Origin: Hydrogenophaga taeniospiralis
Lineage (GTDB): Bacteria > Pseudomonadota > Gammaproteobacteria > Burkholderiales > Burkholderiaceae_C
Reading direction: 5' to 3'
Assembly: GCF_020510445.1 (NCBI RefSeq)
Contig: NZ_JAHBAG010000001.1
Coordinates: forward strand, 348,501-412,500
DNA length: 64,000 nucleotides
Shown here: piece by piece, positions 43,483 to 52,364 of the stretch
Position numbering within the stretch: position 1 is the first letter of the stretch
Layout of the letters: each line of letters opens with the position of its first letter
Notes under the pieces: generated by a model
Told to the model about the DNA's origin: nothing
Database searches by the model: none
The model's input: the letters and a program-made list of their open reading frames with translations, nothing else
Position numbers and translations under genes: made by a program

Positions 43483-44520
43483 ATGAGCCACGAACTCGGA
43501 CGACTCGAAGACCTGCCGCTGGACTACCGCGACGACCTCAAGGCGCTGAACCTGGTGCCGCTGTGGCCCAGCCTGCGCGCGGTGCTGCCGCCCAAGGTGC
43601 CCACGCGCGCCACGCAGGCCATCCACTGGCCCTACGCCACCCTCAAGCCGCTGCTGCTGAAAGCGGGCGAGCTCACGCCCATCGAGAAGGCCGAGCGCCG
43701 CGTGCTGGTGCTGGCCAACCCGGGCCACGGCCTGGAAAACATGAAGGCCAGCCCCGCCATGTACCTGGGCATGCAGCTGCTGCTGCCCGGCGAGTGGGCG
43801 CCCAGCCACCGCCACACGCCCAACGCGGTGCGCATGATCGTGGAAGGCGAAGGCGCCTACACCACGGTCGATGGCGAGAAGTGCCCCATGAGCCGTGGCG
43901 ACCTGATCCTGACGCCCACCGGCCTGTGGCACGAACACGGCCACGACGGCACCGAGCCCGTGGTCTGGCTCGACGTGCTGGACCTGCCGCTGGTCTATTA
44001 CATGGAGGCCAGCTACCACATCAACGGTGAGCGCCAAGCCGTGAAACAGGGCAGCGGCGAGCGCGCCTGGACCCGCGCAGGCGTGGTACCGACGCAGGTG
44101 TTCAACCGCAGCGACAAGCGCTACCCCATGCTGCGTTACCCCTGGGTGGACACGCGCGCCGCCCTCGTGGCCATGGCGGCCGACCAGCCCGGGCTGGACT
44201 GCGTGCAGGTGACCTACGTGAACCCCGAAACCGGCGGCGACGCGCAGAACATCCTGGGCTTCTACGCGCTCATGCTCAAACCCGGCCAGACGCTCACCCT
44301 GCCCGCCCGCTCGCCCTCGCAGGTGTTCCACCTGATCGAAGGCGGTGTGGACGTGTCCACCTGCGGCAAACGCTTCGAGCTGGTCGAGGCCGACACCTGC
44401 TGCGCGCCGGGCTACGAGCCCGTGACGCTGAAGAACCGATCGGTCGACCAGCCTTCGTTTGTCTTCATTGCCGATGAATCCCCACTGCACCGCAAGCTGG
44501 GCGTTTACGAGACGAGATAG
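43483..44520 (+). CDS. Gentisate 1,2-dioxygenase
   Basis: Fe(II) ring-cleaving dioxygenase, 345 aa: gentisate plus O2 to maleylpyruvate. Bicupin protein; the first cupin holds the metal ligands in APSHRHTPNAVRMIVEGEGAYTTVDGE-like spacing (His-His ... the third His in GLWHEHGHDG). The second cupin (PAGSPSQVFHLIEGG-like) is degenerate, as usual. ATG at 43483 has CGGAG upstream. Second gene of the gentisate operon, with dispersed repeats on both sides. Confidence 0.9.
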   Translation: MSHELGRLEDLPLDYRDDLKALNLVPLWPSLRAVLPPKVPTRATQAIHWPYATLKPLLLKAGELTPIEKAERRVLVLANPGHGLENMKASPAMYLGMQLLLPGEWAPSHRHTPNAVRMIVEGEGAYTTVDGEKCPMSRGDLILTPTGLWHEHGHDGTEPVVWLDVLDLPLVYYMEASYHINGERQAVKQGSGERAWTRAGVVPTQVFNRSDKRYPMLRYPWVDTRAALVAMAADQPGLDCVQVTYVNPETGGDAQNILGFYALMLKPGQTLTLPARSPSQVFHLIEGGVDVSTCGKRFELVEADTCCAPGYEPVTLKNRSVDQPSFVFIADESPLHRKLGVYETR

Positions 44521-44524
44521 CCCA

Positions 44525-44598
44525 CCCCCGCGCCGCGCTTCGCGCGTCACCCCCTCAAGGGGGCAACACCAGCGGCCCGGCAAAGCCGGTTCCGCGGT
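44525..44598 (+). repeat. Intergenic triple-hairpin repeat, copy D
   Basis: GCGCCGCGCTTCGCGCG stem, CCCCCTCAAGGGGG stem, then CCGGCAAAGCCGG and TTCCGCGG, between the dioxygenase and hydrolase genes. The best preserved copy. Confidence 0.78.
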
Positions 44599-44645
44599 GC
44601 TCCCGGTTCAAGACACTTCTCCCTACCCCCACTCCTTTGTTCACC

Positions 44646-45347
44646 ATGACCACATACCTCTTCGCCCCACCCGCCGTCCAGTCCTTGCCCATCCGTGGCC
44701 AGGCCGAACGTTTCCCCATCAACCGCATCTTCTGCGTCGGCCGCAACTACCACGCGCACGCCGTCGAGATGGGAAAGCCGGTCGACAAGAGCGCCGAGCG
44801 GCCGTTCTACTTCACCAAGTCGCCGCAGACCCTGGTGCAGAGCGGCACCACCGTGGCCTACCCGCCCGGCACCCACAACTACCACTTCGAAATGGAACTG
44901 GTGCTCGCCGTGGGCAAGACCGGTTTCCGTGTGAAAGCCGAAGACGCGCACGAAGTGATCTACGGCTACGCCGCCGGCCTGGACATGACCCGCCGCGACC
45001 TGCAACTGGTCGCCCGCGACAAGGGCCGCCCCTGGGATCTGGGCAAGGACATCGAAGAGGGTTCGGTGTGCAGCGAGATCGTGCCCATGGAAGGCGTGGT
45101 GATCGAGAGCGGCGCCATCGCGCTCGAAGTCAACGGCCAGACGAAACAGTCGTCCAACGTGGACAAGCTGATCTGGAACATCCGCGAAATCATCGCCGAC
45201 CTGTCCCAGTTCTACCACCTGCAACCCGGCGACCTGATCTACACCGGCACGCCCGAAGGCGTGGGCGCGGTGATCAGCGGGGACAAGATCACCGGGCGTG
45301 TGGAGGGCGTGGCGGAGGTGGCGTTGAACGTTGGGCCGGCGGAGTAA
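44646..45347 (+). CDS. Fumarylpyruvate hydrolase (fumarylacetoacetate hydrolase family)
   Basis: 233 aa. FCVGRNYHAHAVEMGKPV near residue 28 and FEMELVLAVGKTGF near residue 80 carry the metal-binding Glu residues, and TGTPEGVGAVISGD the C-terminal FAH signature. In the gentisate pathway this family cleaves fumarylpyruvate (NagK type) to fumarate and pyruvate. No maleylpyruvate isomerase gene (NagL type) follows, so either the isomerase is elsewhere or this enzyme takes maleylpyruvate directly. Start ATG at 44646; a start at 44637 is possible. Confidence 0.85.
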   Translation: MTTYLFAPPAVQSLPIRGQAERFPINRIFCVGRNYHAHAVEMGKPVDKSAERPFYFTKSPQTLVQSGTTVAYPPGTHNYHFEMELVLAVGKTGFRVKAEDAHEVIYGYAAGLDMTRRDLQLVARDKGRPWDLGKDIEEGSVCSEIVPMEGVVIESGAIALEVNGQTKQSSNVDKLIWNIREIIADLSQFYHLQPGDLIYTGTPEGVGAVISGDKITGRVEGVAEVALNVGPAE

Positions 45348-45531
45348 CCGCCGCGCCAACTCACTCCATCTCCAAAATCGTTGTTGACCGCAGGCGAGCG
45401 CTTGATCTAAGCAGACCGCGCCGGTGTGGCGCTTGACCTGCAAGGAAGACAATGATTGCGAGCCCTCGCGACCCAAGTCCCCAATCAGTCAGTCCCTTGC
45501 CCTTGAGAGGGAGTCCATCTATATGTTTAGG

Positions 45532-45837
45532 CTACCTACGACGGTAGCCGACAGTAGCTTCCCAAGCGATTTCATCTACGTTCACTGGCAGCCCTGTGCG
45601 TTCCTTCGCGAGTCTTGCAAAACGTTTGACCAGGTACTCGTGGGGTAGATGCCCTTCATGAGCAGCCAAGGACTCTCTGAGCTTGCCAGCCCAAAGGGCG
45701 ATGTCGTCAACGTCCGTCAGTTCGGAAAGTGGCGCGATCAGTCCACTACCCAACTCGCAAACGATGTTGCCGCTGTCGACTCGTAACCGTTGATCGAGTT
45801 CATCCAACCACGCTTCGTATTGGTGCAACGGGTTCAT
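45532..45837 (-). CDS. Unknown small acidic protein
   Basis: 101 aa, acidic, helical at the N-terminus (YEAWLDELDQRLRVDSGN) and without signal peptide or membrane segment. I do not recognise the family. The gene and the 180 bp after it are less GC-rich than the neighbours, suggesting recent arrival. A TTGAT-N6-ATCAA dyad lies 14 nt before its start codon and may be its operator. It stands alone between the gentisate operon and the hemerythrin gene. Confidence 0.55.
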   Translation of the reverse strand: MNPLHQYEAWLDELDQRLRVDSGNIVCELGSGLIAPLSELTDVDDIALWAGKLRESLAAHEGHLPHEYLVKRFARLAKERTGLPVNVDEIAWEATVGYRRR

Positions 45838-45850
45838 TGGCCGCCCAACC

Positions 45851-45866
45851 TTGATCTAAATATCAA
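45851..45866. promoter_or_regulatory. TTGAT-N6-ATCAA dyad upstream of the small acidic protein gene
   Basis: Half-sites match FNR/ANR ones but the spacer is six, not four, so it is not a canonical FNR site. Position just upstream of the gene suggests an operator. Confidence 0.3.
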
Positions 45867-45909
45867 CACGCAGGATACCCAGAATCGGCAATCCCACGGG
45901 CTCGGGTTG

Positions 45910-46482
45910 TCAAACCACCACCCCCCGCCGCGCCATCATCTCCGCGCCCATCGCCTGCAGCGCCTCGCCCCGGATGACCGAGCGCGCCGCCGGGTAGACC
46001 ACGCCGTTCTCGTCCACCAGATGCCGCCGGTACAGCGCGTCGTAGGCATCGAAGCGCTGCCCATCTTCCGCAGAGAACCCGGACCAGCCCTCGCCAGCAT
46101 CCACCAGCGCCATCAACGCCGCGCGCACCAGCGCCCACTGCGCTTCCATCGCCCGGTGGTCCTGCTTGAGCTGGATGACCACCGCCACCACGGCGGGGTC
46201 GCGCTGCGCCAGCAGCGGCGGGAACACGTGCCGCTCTTCGTCTTCGTGGTGGTGCGGGCCGGCCTGGTCGAAGTAACGCATCACGTCGCGTGCGGCCTGC
46301 CGGGCCTGTTCGTCGGCACCGTGGGTCTTGACGTGTTCGCGGATCTTTCCGAGCAGGGCCAGCATGCGCTCGACCCGCTCGTGGCAGGCGTCGAGCATCT
46401 CGAACGGCGCCTCGAAGCCCACGCCGGGTGAGGCATGGCCCGGCAGGCTGATCTCGTGCAGGCGGATGCCGGCCATGGCCAT
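45910..46482 (-). CDS. Hemerythrin/HHE domain protein
   Basis: 190-aa four-helix protein of the hemerythrin-like cation-binding (HHE) family. The iron ligands are spread as LDACHERVERM (His), QAGPHHHEDEERHVFPPL (His-His-Glu-Asp-His) and KQDHRAMEAQW (His). Such proteins bind a di-iron centre and handle O2 or nitrogen oxides. Its ATG overlaps the stop of the upstream gene by one base (TGATG), so it is translated with it. Last gene of the nrdJ-linked cluster, fitting a role in anaerobic or nitrosative stress. Confidence 0.82.
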   Translation of the reverse strand: MAMAGIRLHEISLPGHASPGVGFEAPFEMLDACHERVERMLALLGKIREHVKTHGADEQARQAARDVMRYFDQAGPHHHEDEERHVFPPLLAQRDPAVVAVVIQLKQDHRAMEAQWALVRAALMALVDAGEGWSGFSAEDGQRFDAYDALYRRHLVDENGVVYPAARSVIRGEALQAMGAEMMARRGVVV

Positions 46483-46886
46483 CAGCCGATCTGCACCGGC
46501 CGGCCCTGCGGGTCGAACGGGATGTAGGCCTGGATGCGGCCCTGGCGGATCGCCTCCACCATCTTCTGCAGCGGCTCGTCGGCGTCGGCGCTGGTGGGCG
46601 CCTTGCCCGGCGCGCCCGACATGGCGGCGGCGAAGACCATGCCCCAGGGCTGGCCGAAGGTCGCCGCTTCCTGCCTGAGCTGATCGAACGAGGCCAGCTC
46701 GTCCGGGCTTTTGTCCACACACATCTGCGGCACCAGGGCACCGCCCTGGCCTTGCTCAAAGGCCGCGCGCTCTTCGGGCGTGGCGTCGTCCGGCAGCTCG
46801 ATGCCGGCGAACACGAACAGCAAGCGCTGCGGCAGGGGCTGGGCGCGCGCGGCGCTCAGCAGGTCGTCAAAACTGGCGATGTTCAT
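46482..46886 (-). CDS. Unknown protein of the anaerobic cluster
   Basis: 134 aa, starting MNIASFDDLLSAARAQPLPQRLLFVFAGIELPDD, with ALVPQMCVDKSPDEL and AYIPFDPQGRPVQI downstream. Homologues in related bacteria are sometimes labelled as ribonucleotide reductase subunit, probably a label carried over from the neighbouring nrdJ; nothing in the sequence looks like a reductase subunit. Overlaps the hemerythrin gene by one base and lies 25 nt after the nitroreductase. Function unknown but conserved in context. Confidence 0.7.
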   Translation of the reverse strand: MNIASFDDLLSAARAQPLPQRLLFVFAGIELPDDATPEERAAFEQGQGGALVPQMCVDKSPDELASFDQLRQEAATFGQPWGMVFAAAMSGAPGKAPTSADADEPLQKMVEAIRQGRIQAYIPFDPQGRPVQIG

Positions 46887-46911
46887 GGGGAGGGGTCCTG
46901 CGTATCGGGGG

Positions 46912-47550
46912 TCAGGCGCCGGGCGGGTCGTCGCCCAGCGTGCGAAAGAAATCGGCCACGGCCGGCCGCACGCGCGATCCGCCGTGCGACAGCGCGGTGC
47001 CGATGCTGATGAAGCACAGCGCGTGCTGCCCCTCGCGCAGGGCGAAGAGCCGGCGCAGGCTGTCCGAGCCGAGCGCCTGGCCGCTGGTGAGCGCCGAGCC
47101 GAAGCCCAGCGCGGTGGCCATGAGCAGCACGTTCTGCACCGCGCAGCCGGCGGACAGGATGCGCTCGTGCAGATCCACCCGGGCGTCGCCGCACAGGCTG
47201 TCCACCACCACCAACATGAGCCAGGGCGCGCGGTGCGCTTTGTCGCCCGCCTGCGCCACCTGCTCGGGGGCGGCGGCGGGGTCGCGTTCGAGCAGGGCCT
47301 GGGCAAACGCCTCGGCGAGCGCGCCGCGCCGCGCTGGGGGCACGGCGATGAAGCGCCAGGGCAGGAGCTGGCGGTGGTCGGGCGCGGCGGCGGCCGCGGC
47401 CAGGATGGTCTGCTGCTGCGCGGCGTCGGGGCCGGGCGCCACCAGGCGCTTGGGCAGCACGGTCTGGCGCGCCTGGATCAGCTCGCCCGCGATGGCGGCC
47501 CAGTCGGGGGCCTCGGCGTCATGGGGGGATGTGGCGCGCATGGAAGGCAT
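46912..47550 (-). CDS. Nitroreductase family protein
   Basis: 212 aa flavin (FMN) oxidoreductase of the nitroreductase fold. APDHRQLLPWRFIAV near residue 57 is the FMN phosphate region, HERILSAGCAVQNVLLMATALGFGSALTSG the dimer helix and active-site stretch, and the C-terminus FISIGT completes the fold. Substrate unknown. Start ATG at 47550 (an internal ATG at 47541 is possible). 20 bp after NnrS and 25 bp before the unknown 134-aa gene, in the same direction. Confidence 0.8.
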   Translation of the reverse strand: MPSMRATSPHDAEAPDWAAIAGELIQARQTVLPKRLVAPGPDAAQQQTILAAAAAAPDHRQLLPWRFIAVPPARRGALAEAFAQALLERDPAAAPEQVAQAGDKAHRAPWLMLVVVDSLCGDARVDLHERILSAGCAVQNVLLMATALGFGSALTSGQALGSDSLRRLFALREGQHALCFISIGTALSHGGSRVRPAVADFFRTLGDDPPGA

Positions 47551-47570
47551 GGGGAAAGACGCTCAGGCGC

Positions 47571-48896
47571 TCAGCCCGGGCGGCCGTCGACGCGCACGCG
47601 GCCGTACCAGCCGACCATGCGCAGGCCCCAGACCGCCATCACGCCCGCCCACAGCAGCGCCGCGACCATGAGCAGGCCCACGGGCGCCTGCTCCAGCGCG
47701 GCGGTGATGCGCAGCACCACCGCCAGTTGCAGCAGCCAGAACAGCGTCCAGACCAGGTTGTCGGCCACCAGGGTGCGCCCGCTGTGGCCGCAGGACACGC
47801 GCGTGACCATGGCCAGCATCAGCGAGCCCAGGCAGCCCATGGTGAGCGCGTGCAGCGCGCCCAGGCCCAGCACCGGCGTGCCCAGCCGCAGGCCGAACAG
47901 CTGCGAGGTGCCCGCGAGCACGAAGGACAGGCCCAGCCAGAGAAAGCCCAGGTGCAACATGGCCAGCAGCCGGATGCTCAGGCTCTGCACCAGCCCCCAG
48001 ACGAAGGCCAGCCACAGGATCACGCTGCCCGCGGCCAGCTCCATCAGGCCCAGGCTGAGCATCCAGCCCCGGCCCTGGGGCCAGCCGGCCAGAGGCGCCC
48101 ACACCGCCAGCACTTCGAGCGCCACGGCGCCGAGCAGCACCCACAGCACCCAGAACGGCCGCCAGGCGTCCAGCATGGGCACCGCGCTGGAGGTGAAGAA
48201 CGGGATCATGCGGTGCGCCACCACGAGGTAGGTCACGACCACGAAGCCCCAGAGCCCGGTGAGCACGGCGGCACGGGCCACGTCGAAGGCGTCCACCGAC
48301 AAGGCCGCCAGCATGAGCGCCAGGCTCGCCACGCCCACCGCCCCGGCCAGACCCACGGTCTTGGCGTGCAGGCGGTCCGGCTGGGTGCTGCGCAGCACCA
48401 GTTGCCAGAACAGGGCGACCATCCAGCCCAGGCCCAGCAGCGCGGCACCCGCGCCGGCCATGGCCAGCCCGGCGGCGCTGTGCAAGCCGAGCAGCCAGAC
48501 CAGCCAGCCCCCGGCCTGCAGCAGCAGCGGCGCCACCAGCGCCGTCACGGCGGGCGGCGGCACGCCCAGCCACTTCGGCCCGGCGGTGAACAGAAAGCCC
48601 GAGAAAAAGAGCGGGATGAACCCGAAGGTCATGACCGAGGCGTGGCCCAGCGTGGGCGAGACCGCGTAGGACAGCCCCACCAGGCCGCTCACGCGGTCCA
48701 CCTGCACCAGCGCCCACCAGGCGCCCGAGGCCAGCAAGAGCAGCACGGCCAGCGCGAACCCCAGCCGGTGCGGCGCCAGCAGCAGGTGCCGAGGCCGCCA
48801 GGGCCGCCGCCCGGGCGGCTCGGCCCGGGGCGCGGGTGTTGTCGCCTGCGCGCGCACGGGCCGGATCGGCAGCACCGGGCGCGCGGGCGTGTTCAT
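47571..48896 (-). CDS. NnrS family heme/copper membrane protein
   Basis: 441 aa with about twelve transmembrane helices, of the NnrS family, which carries heme and copper and protects against nitric oxide-derived stress in denitrifiers. Conserved HASVMTFGFIPLFFSGFLFTAGPKWL and VVAHRMIPFFTSSAVP contain the His and Met residues thought to bind heme. Its ATG overlaps the nrdJ stop by 4 bp (ATGA), so nrdJ and this gene are co-translated. A GTG/Arg-rich N-terminal extension of about 40 residues precedes the first helix. Confidence 0.87.
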   Translation of the reverse strand: MNTPARPVLPIRPVRAQATTPAPRAEPPGRRPWRPRHLLLAPHRLGFALAVLLLLASGAWWALVQVDRVSGLVGLSYAVSPTLGHASVMTFGFIPLFFSGFLFTAGPKWLGVPPPAVTALVAPLLLQAGGWLVWLLGLHSAAGLAMAGAGAALLGLGWMVALFWQLVLRSTQPDRLHAKTVGLAGAVGVASLALMLAALSVDAFDVARAAVLTGLWGFVVVTYLVVAHRMIPFFTSSAVPMLDAWRPFWVLWVLLGAVALEVLAVWAPLAGWPQGRGWMLSLGLMELAAGSVILWLAFVWGLVQSLSIRLLAMLHLGFLWLGLSFVLAGTSQLFGLRLGTPVLGLGALHALTMGCLGSLMLAMVTRVSCGHSGRTLVADNLVWTLFWLLQLAVVLRITAALEQAPVGLLMVAALLWAGVMAVWGLRMVGWYGRVRVDGRPG

Positions 48897-51343
48897 CCGC
48901 AGCTGCCGAGGTGGCCGCACGAGGTGCAGTAGTCGCAGCCGTCCTTGCGGATCATGGCGTGCGCGCCGCACTCGGGGCATTTTTTGCCCGCCATCACGCC
49001 CGAGGGCATGCCGACGAGCTCGGGCATGGCCGGCGCCGACGGGGCGGCGCTGGCCGCCACCACGCCCGACTGGGCGCGGCGCGCGATGATGTTCTGCAGC
49101 GCGAAGGCGATGGCGGCGACTTCGGAGTCGTGCCACATCGGCACGTGCGTGCCATCGGCCTTCTGGTACGTGCCCAGGCGCACCGGGCCGCGGTCCCAGG
49201 CCACCTTGCGCATGTCGGACAGCGCTCGGCCCAGGAAACCGCCGCGCGCGGCCAGCGAGAGCATGCGCATGGTGGAGGTGATCCACTGCTGCGACTCACC
49301 GCTCTGGCCCACGGGCATGAAGAACTCGATCGCGCGCTCGACCGTGCCCACGCCATCGGCGGCCGGCACCGGCAGGAACGACACCACGATGTACAGCGTC
49401 TTGTGGCCTTCCTGCGTCCAGTACTCGATCTTGTCGGCCACGGCCGACAGCGCGCCCTTGGGGCGGCTCTCGATCACGGTGCGCATCGGGTCCACCGGGG
49501 CCGGGGCGGCGGGCGCGGCAGCGGCCTTGGCGTCGGTCGCGGCACTGCCGGTGTCGAGCACCGAGCCGAGAATGTTGTTGGGCCGGTAGGTGGCCATGCC
49601 CTTGAGGTTGGCGCGCCAGGCCTTCTGGTACAGGCTCTTGAAATCTTCGAACGGGTAGTCGGCCGCGACGTTGACCGTCTTGGAAATGGCGGTGTCCACG
49701 AAGGGCTGCACCGCTTCCATCATGGCGATGTGTTCGCCCGCGCTCATGGCCAGCGCGTTGACGAAGTACTCGGGCAGCTGGTCCACGTCGCCGCCGAGTT
49801 CGCGGTACAGGCGCCAGGCGTGGTCTTCCACCGCGTACTCGCTGGTGGAGCCATCGGCCTCGCGCTTCTTGCGGCGGTACATCCAGGAAAACGGCGGCTC
49901 GATGCCGTTGGAGGCGTTGTCGGCAAAGGCCAGGCTCACCGTGCCGGTGGGCGCGATCGAGAGCAGGTGGCTGTTGCGGATGCCGTGCTTGCGGATGGCC
50001 TTCTTGATCGCCTCGGGCAGGCGGCTGGCGAAGGTGCCGGGGGCCAGGTAACCCTCGGCGTCGAATTTGGGGAACACGCCCTTTTCCTTGCCCAGCTCGA
50101 CCGAGGCGAGGTAGGCCGCGTTGCGCATGCGCTCGGCGATCTGGGCCGCCATGTGGCGCCCCTCCTCGCGGTCGTAGCGCACACAGAGCATGGCCAGCGC
50201 ATTGCCCATGCCGGTGAAGCCCACGCCGATGCGGCGCTTGGCGGCGCTTTCAGCGCGCTGCTGCTCCAGCGGCCAGAAGGTCACGTCGAGCACGTTGTCC
50301 AGCGCGCGCACCTGGGTCGCCACCGCCTGCTCGAAGGCCTCGAAATCAAACGCCGGCACACCGCCGAAGCCGAACGGGTTCTTGACGAAGCGCGTGAGGA
50401 TGATGGGACCGAGGTCGCAGCAGCCGTAGGGCGGCAGCGGCTGCTCACCGCAGGGGTTCGTCGCCGCGATGGTTTCGCAGTAGTGCAGGTTGTTGTCGGT
50501 GCCGATCTTGTCGAGGAACAGGATGCCGGGCTCGGCGAAGTCGTAGGCCGACTTCATGATGGTGTCCCACAGCTCGGTGGCGGCCAGGGTCTGGTAGACC
50601 CACAGGCCGTCGCCGCGCTGGTAGGCCCCTTTTTCCATCAGGGTCTTGCCGGGCTTGGCCTTGTGCACCAGCTCCCAGGGCTGGTCGTTGCCCACGGCTT
50701 CCATGAAGGCGTCGCTCACGCCCACCGACACGTTGAAGTTGTTCCAGCGGCCGGGGGTGCGCTTGGCGGTGATGAACTCCATCACGTCCGGGTGGTCGAT
50801 GCGCAGCACGCCCATCTGCGCGCCGCGGCGTGCGCCCGCGCTCTCGACCGTCGAACACGACTGGTCGAACACGTTGATGTAGCTGCAGGGACCGGACGCC
50901 ATGGAGTGCGTGCCCTTGACCTCGGCGCCCTTGGGGCGGATGCGCGAGAAGTCGTAACCCACACCACCGCCACGGCGCATGGTTTCGGCGGCTTCGCGCA
51001 GCGCTTCGTAGATGCCGGGGTAACCCTCGGCGTCCACGCCCTGGATGGCGTCGCCCACGGGCTGCACGAAGCAGTTGATCAGGGTGGCCTGGATCTCGGT
51101 GCCGGCGGCGCTCATGATGCGCCCCGCGCCGATGGCGCCCACGTGCAGGTTGTCCAGGAAGCGCTGTTCCCACTTGGCCCGGTCGGCTTCTTTTTCCACC
51201 GAGGCCAGCGCGCGCGCCACGCGGCGGTACAGGTCTTCCAGCCCGGTTTCGCCGGGTTTGAGGTACTTCTCGGCCAGCACGTCCTGGCTGATGGGTTGGG
51301 TGGCGGTCAGGTCCTGGGGACGCATGGTGTTGTCGCGTTTCAT
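48893..51343 (-). CDS. nrdJ: Adenosylcobalamin-dependent (class II) ribonucleoside-diphosphate reductase
   Basis: 816-aa, oxygen-independent ribonucleotide reductase that needs vitamin B12, suiting growth with or without oxygen. Active-site cysteines are visible: FVQPVG with NCF (first Cys, C near residue 90), ATNPCGEQPLPPYGCCDLG (radical Cys-containing loop) and a C-terminal CPECGAHAMIRKDGCDYCTSCG zinc-like tail. No class I subunit gene lies here. The ATG at 51343 is the first in frame. A 337-bp upstream gap (51344-51680) shows neither a B12 riboswitch pattern nor a clear NrdR box that I can identify. Overlaps NnrS by 4 bp. Confidence 0.94.
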   Translation of the reverse strand: MKRDNTMRPQDLTATQPISQDVLAEKYLKPGETGLEDLYRRVARALASVEKEADRAKWEQRFLDNLHVGAIGAGRIMSAAGTEIQATLINCFVQPVGDAIQGVDAEGYPGIYEALREAAETMRRGGGVGYDFSRIRPKGAEVKGTHSMASGPCSYINVFDQSCSTVESAGARRGAQMGVLRIDHPDVMEFITAKRTPGRWNNFNVSVGVSDAFMEAVGNDQPWELVHKAKPGKTLMEKGAYQRGDGLWVYQTLAATELWDTIMKSAYDFAEPGILFLDKIGTDNNLHYCETIAATNPCGEQPLPPYGCCDLGPIILTRFVKNPFGFGGVPAFDFEAFEQAVATQVRALDNVLDVTFWPLEQQRAESAAKRRIGVGFTGMGNALAMLCVRYDREEGRHMAAQIAERMRNAAYLASVELGKEKGVFPKFDAEGYLAPGTFASRLPEAIKKAIRKHGIRNSHLLSIAPTGTVSLAFADNASNGIEPPFSWMYRRKKREADGSTSEYAVEDHAWRLYRELGGDVDQLPEYFVNALAMSAGEHIAMMEAVQPFVDTAISKTVNVAADYPFEDFKSLYQKAWRANLKGMATYRPNNILGSVLDTGSAATDAKAAAAPAAPAPVDPMRTVIESRPKGALSAVADKIEYWTQEGHKTLYIVVSFLPVPAADGVGTVERAIEFFMPVGQSGESQQWITSTMRMLSLAARGGFLGRALSDMRKVAWDRGPVRLGTYQKADGTHVPMWHDSEVAAIAFALQNIIARRAQSGVVAASAAPSAPAMPELVGMPSGVMAGKKCPECGAHAMIRKDGCDYCTSCGHLGSCG

Positions 51344-51680
51344 GTCTGTTTTCTGGTGTAAGGCTCAGGCGAGAGCCTGGGGTCGAATGCCCGCGATCGA
51401 CCACCGCATCAGATCATGAACGGAGCGGACGTGGCTGCCAAACGGCAACAACCCGGCTCCGCGGAGAAAAAGACCCTTGCGCTGGTCGCCATCGAAGGCG
51501 TGGCCCAGTTGCTGGTCGATACCGAACTGGCCCATGTCGGGCTTTCCGCCCCTCAGGCCGCGATGGGCGAGGCGGTCGAAAGCCATGCCGCATTTTGCCT
51601 TGACATGGGCAACCGCTCTTCGGTTGGGCCCAATTCGTGGATTATTTCCGCCCTCCCCCGAATCCATATGCATTTTTTCG
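51344..51680. other. Leader region upstream of nrdJ
   Basis: 337 bp separating nrdJ from the carbonic anhydrase gene. A CAACCG-CTCTT-CGGTTG hairpin lies at 51608-51624 without a T-tract. The plus-strand open frame at 51416-51691 has no supporting start or family match and looks spurious. No B12 riboswitch core was recognised. Confidence 0.45.
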
Positions 51681-52355
51681 TCAGTCCGTAAGGATTTGTC
51701 CATCGTGTTCCACATAAGGCTGGTAAGGCCCGGTGCCGCTGTGGGAGGCTAACGAGGCGGGCACGAACGCTCCTTGCTCTGCGTCAAACACGTGGACTTC
51801 TCCGTCCTCGATCACGTAATGCCAGCCGTGCAACGAGAGGTGGCCGACCTCCACGGCGCGGCGCACCATGGGGTAGTCCATCAGACGCTCCAGTTGCAGC
51901 ACCACGGCGCGCTGCTCGGTGCGGCGCAGCGCCTCGGTACTGGCCTGTACCGGCAGCAGGGCCTCGTCGGCCAGCTTGAGCCAGGCCTTGAGCGCCACCG
52001 CCTCGTCGGGCGCGCCTTCGTAGGCGGCGCGGATGGCGCCGCAATGGCTGTGGCCGCAGACGATGATGCGCTCCACCTTCAGGTTGAGCACGGCGAACTC
52101 GATCGCGGCCATGGTGCCGTGCAGGCCGTGCGACTGGTCATAAGGCGGGATGAACGCCCCAACATTGCGCACCAAAAACAGCTCACCCGGCGCCGCACCG
52201 GTGAGCAGGTACGGCACCAGGCGCGAGTCCGAACAACCGATGAACAGCGTCTTGGGATGCTGCCCCTGCGCCACCAGATCCTGAAAACGTTGCTGGTGCC
52301 GCGGGAAATAGTCCGAATGGAAATCGCGCAGGCGCAGCAGCAGGTCGTCAGGCAT
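51681..52355 (-). CDS. Beta-class carbonic anhydrase
   Basis: 224-aa zinc enzyme, CO2 plus water to bicarbonate. CSDSRL at residues 41-46 gives the first zinc Cys and the Asp-Arg dyad; VCGHSHCGA near residue 100 gives the remaining His and Cys. Length is normal. It begins nine bases after the parvulin gene ends and is the last gene of the narK1-to-carbonic anhydrase run, so it is probably transcribed with the nar genes. Confidence 0.92.
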   Translation of the reverse strand: MPDDLLLRLRDFHSDYFPRHQQRFQDLVAQGQHPKTLFIGCSDSRLVPYLLTGAAPGELFLVRNVGAFIPPYDQSHGLHGTMAAIEFAVLNLKVERIIVCGHSHCGAIRAAYEGAPDEAVALKAWLKLADEALLPVQASTEALRRTEQRAVVLQLERLMDYPMVRRAVEVGHLSLHGWHYVIEDGEVHVFDAEQGAFVPASLASHSGTGPYQPYVEHDGQILTD

Positions 52356-52364
52356 GGCGGGCCA

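Noticed and set aside
51344..51680. Possible B12 riboswitch upstream of nrdJ
   Set aside because: Looked for the conserved B12-box and multi-stem core expected for a cobalamin riboswitch; not recognised.
51416..51691. A 91-codon plus-strand open frame upstream of nrdJ
   Set aside because: No ribosome site, no recognised family, and it lies in the nrdJ leader; treated as chance.
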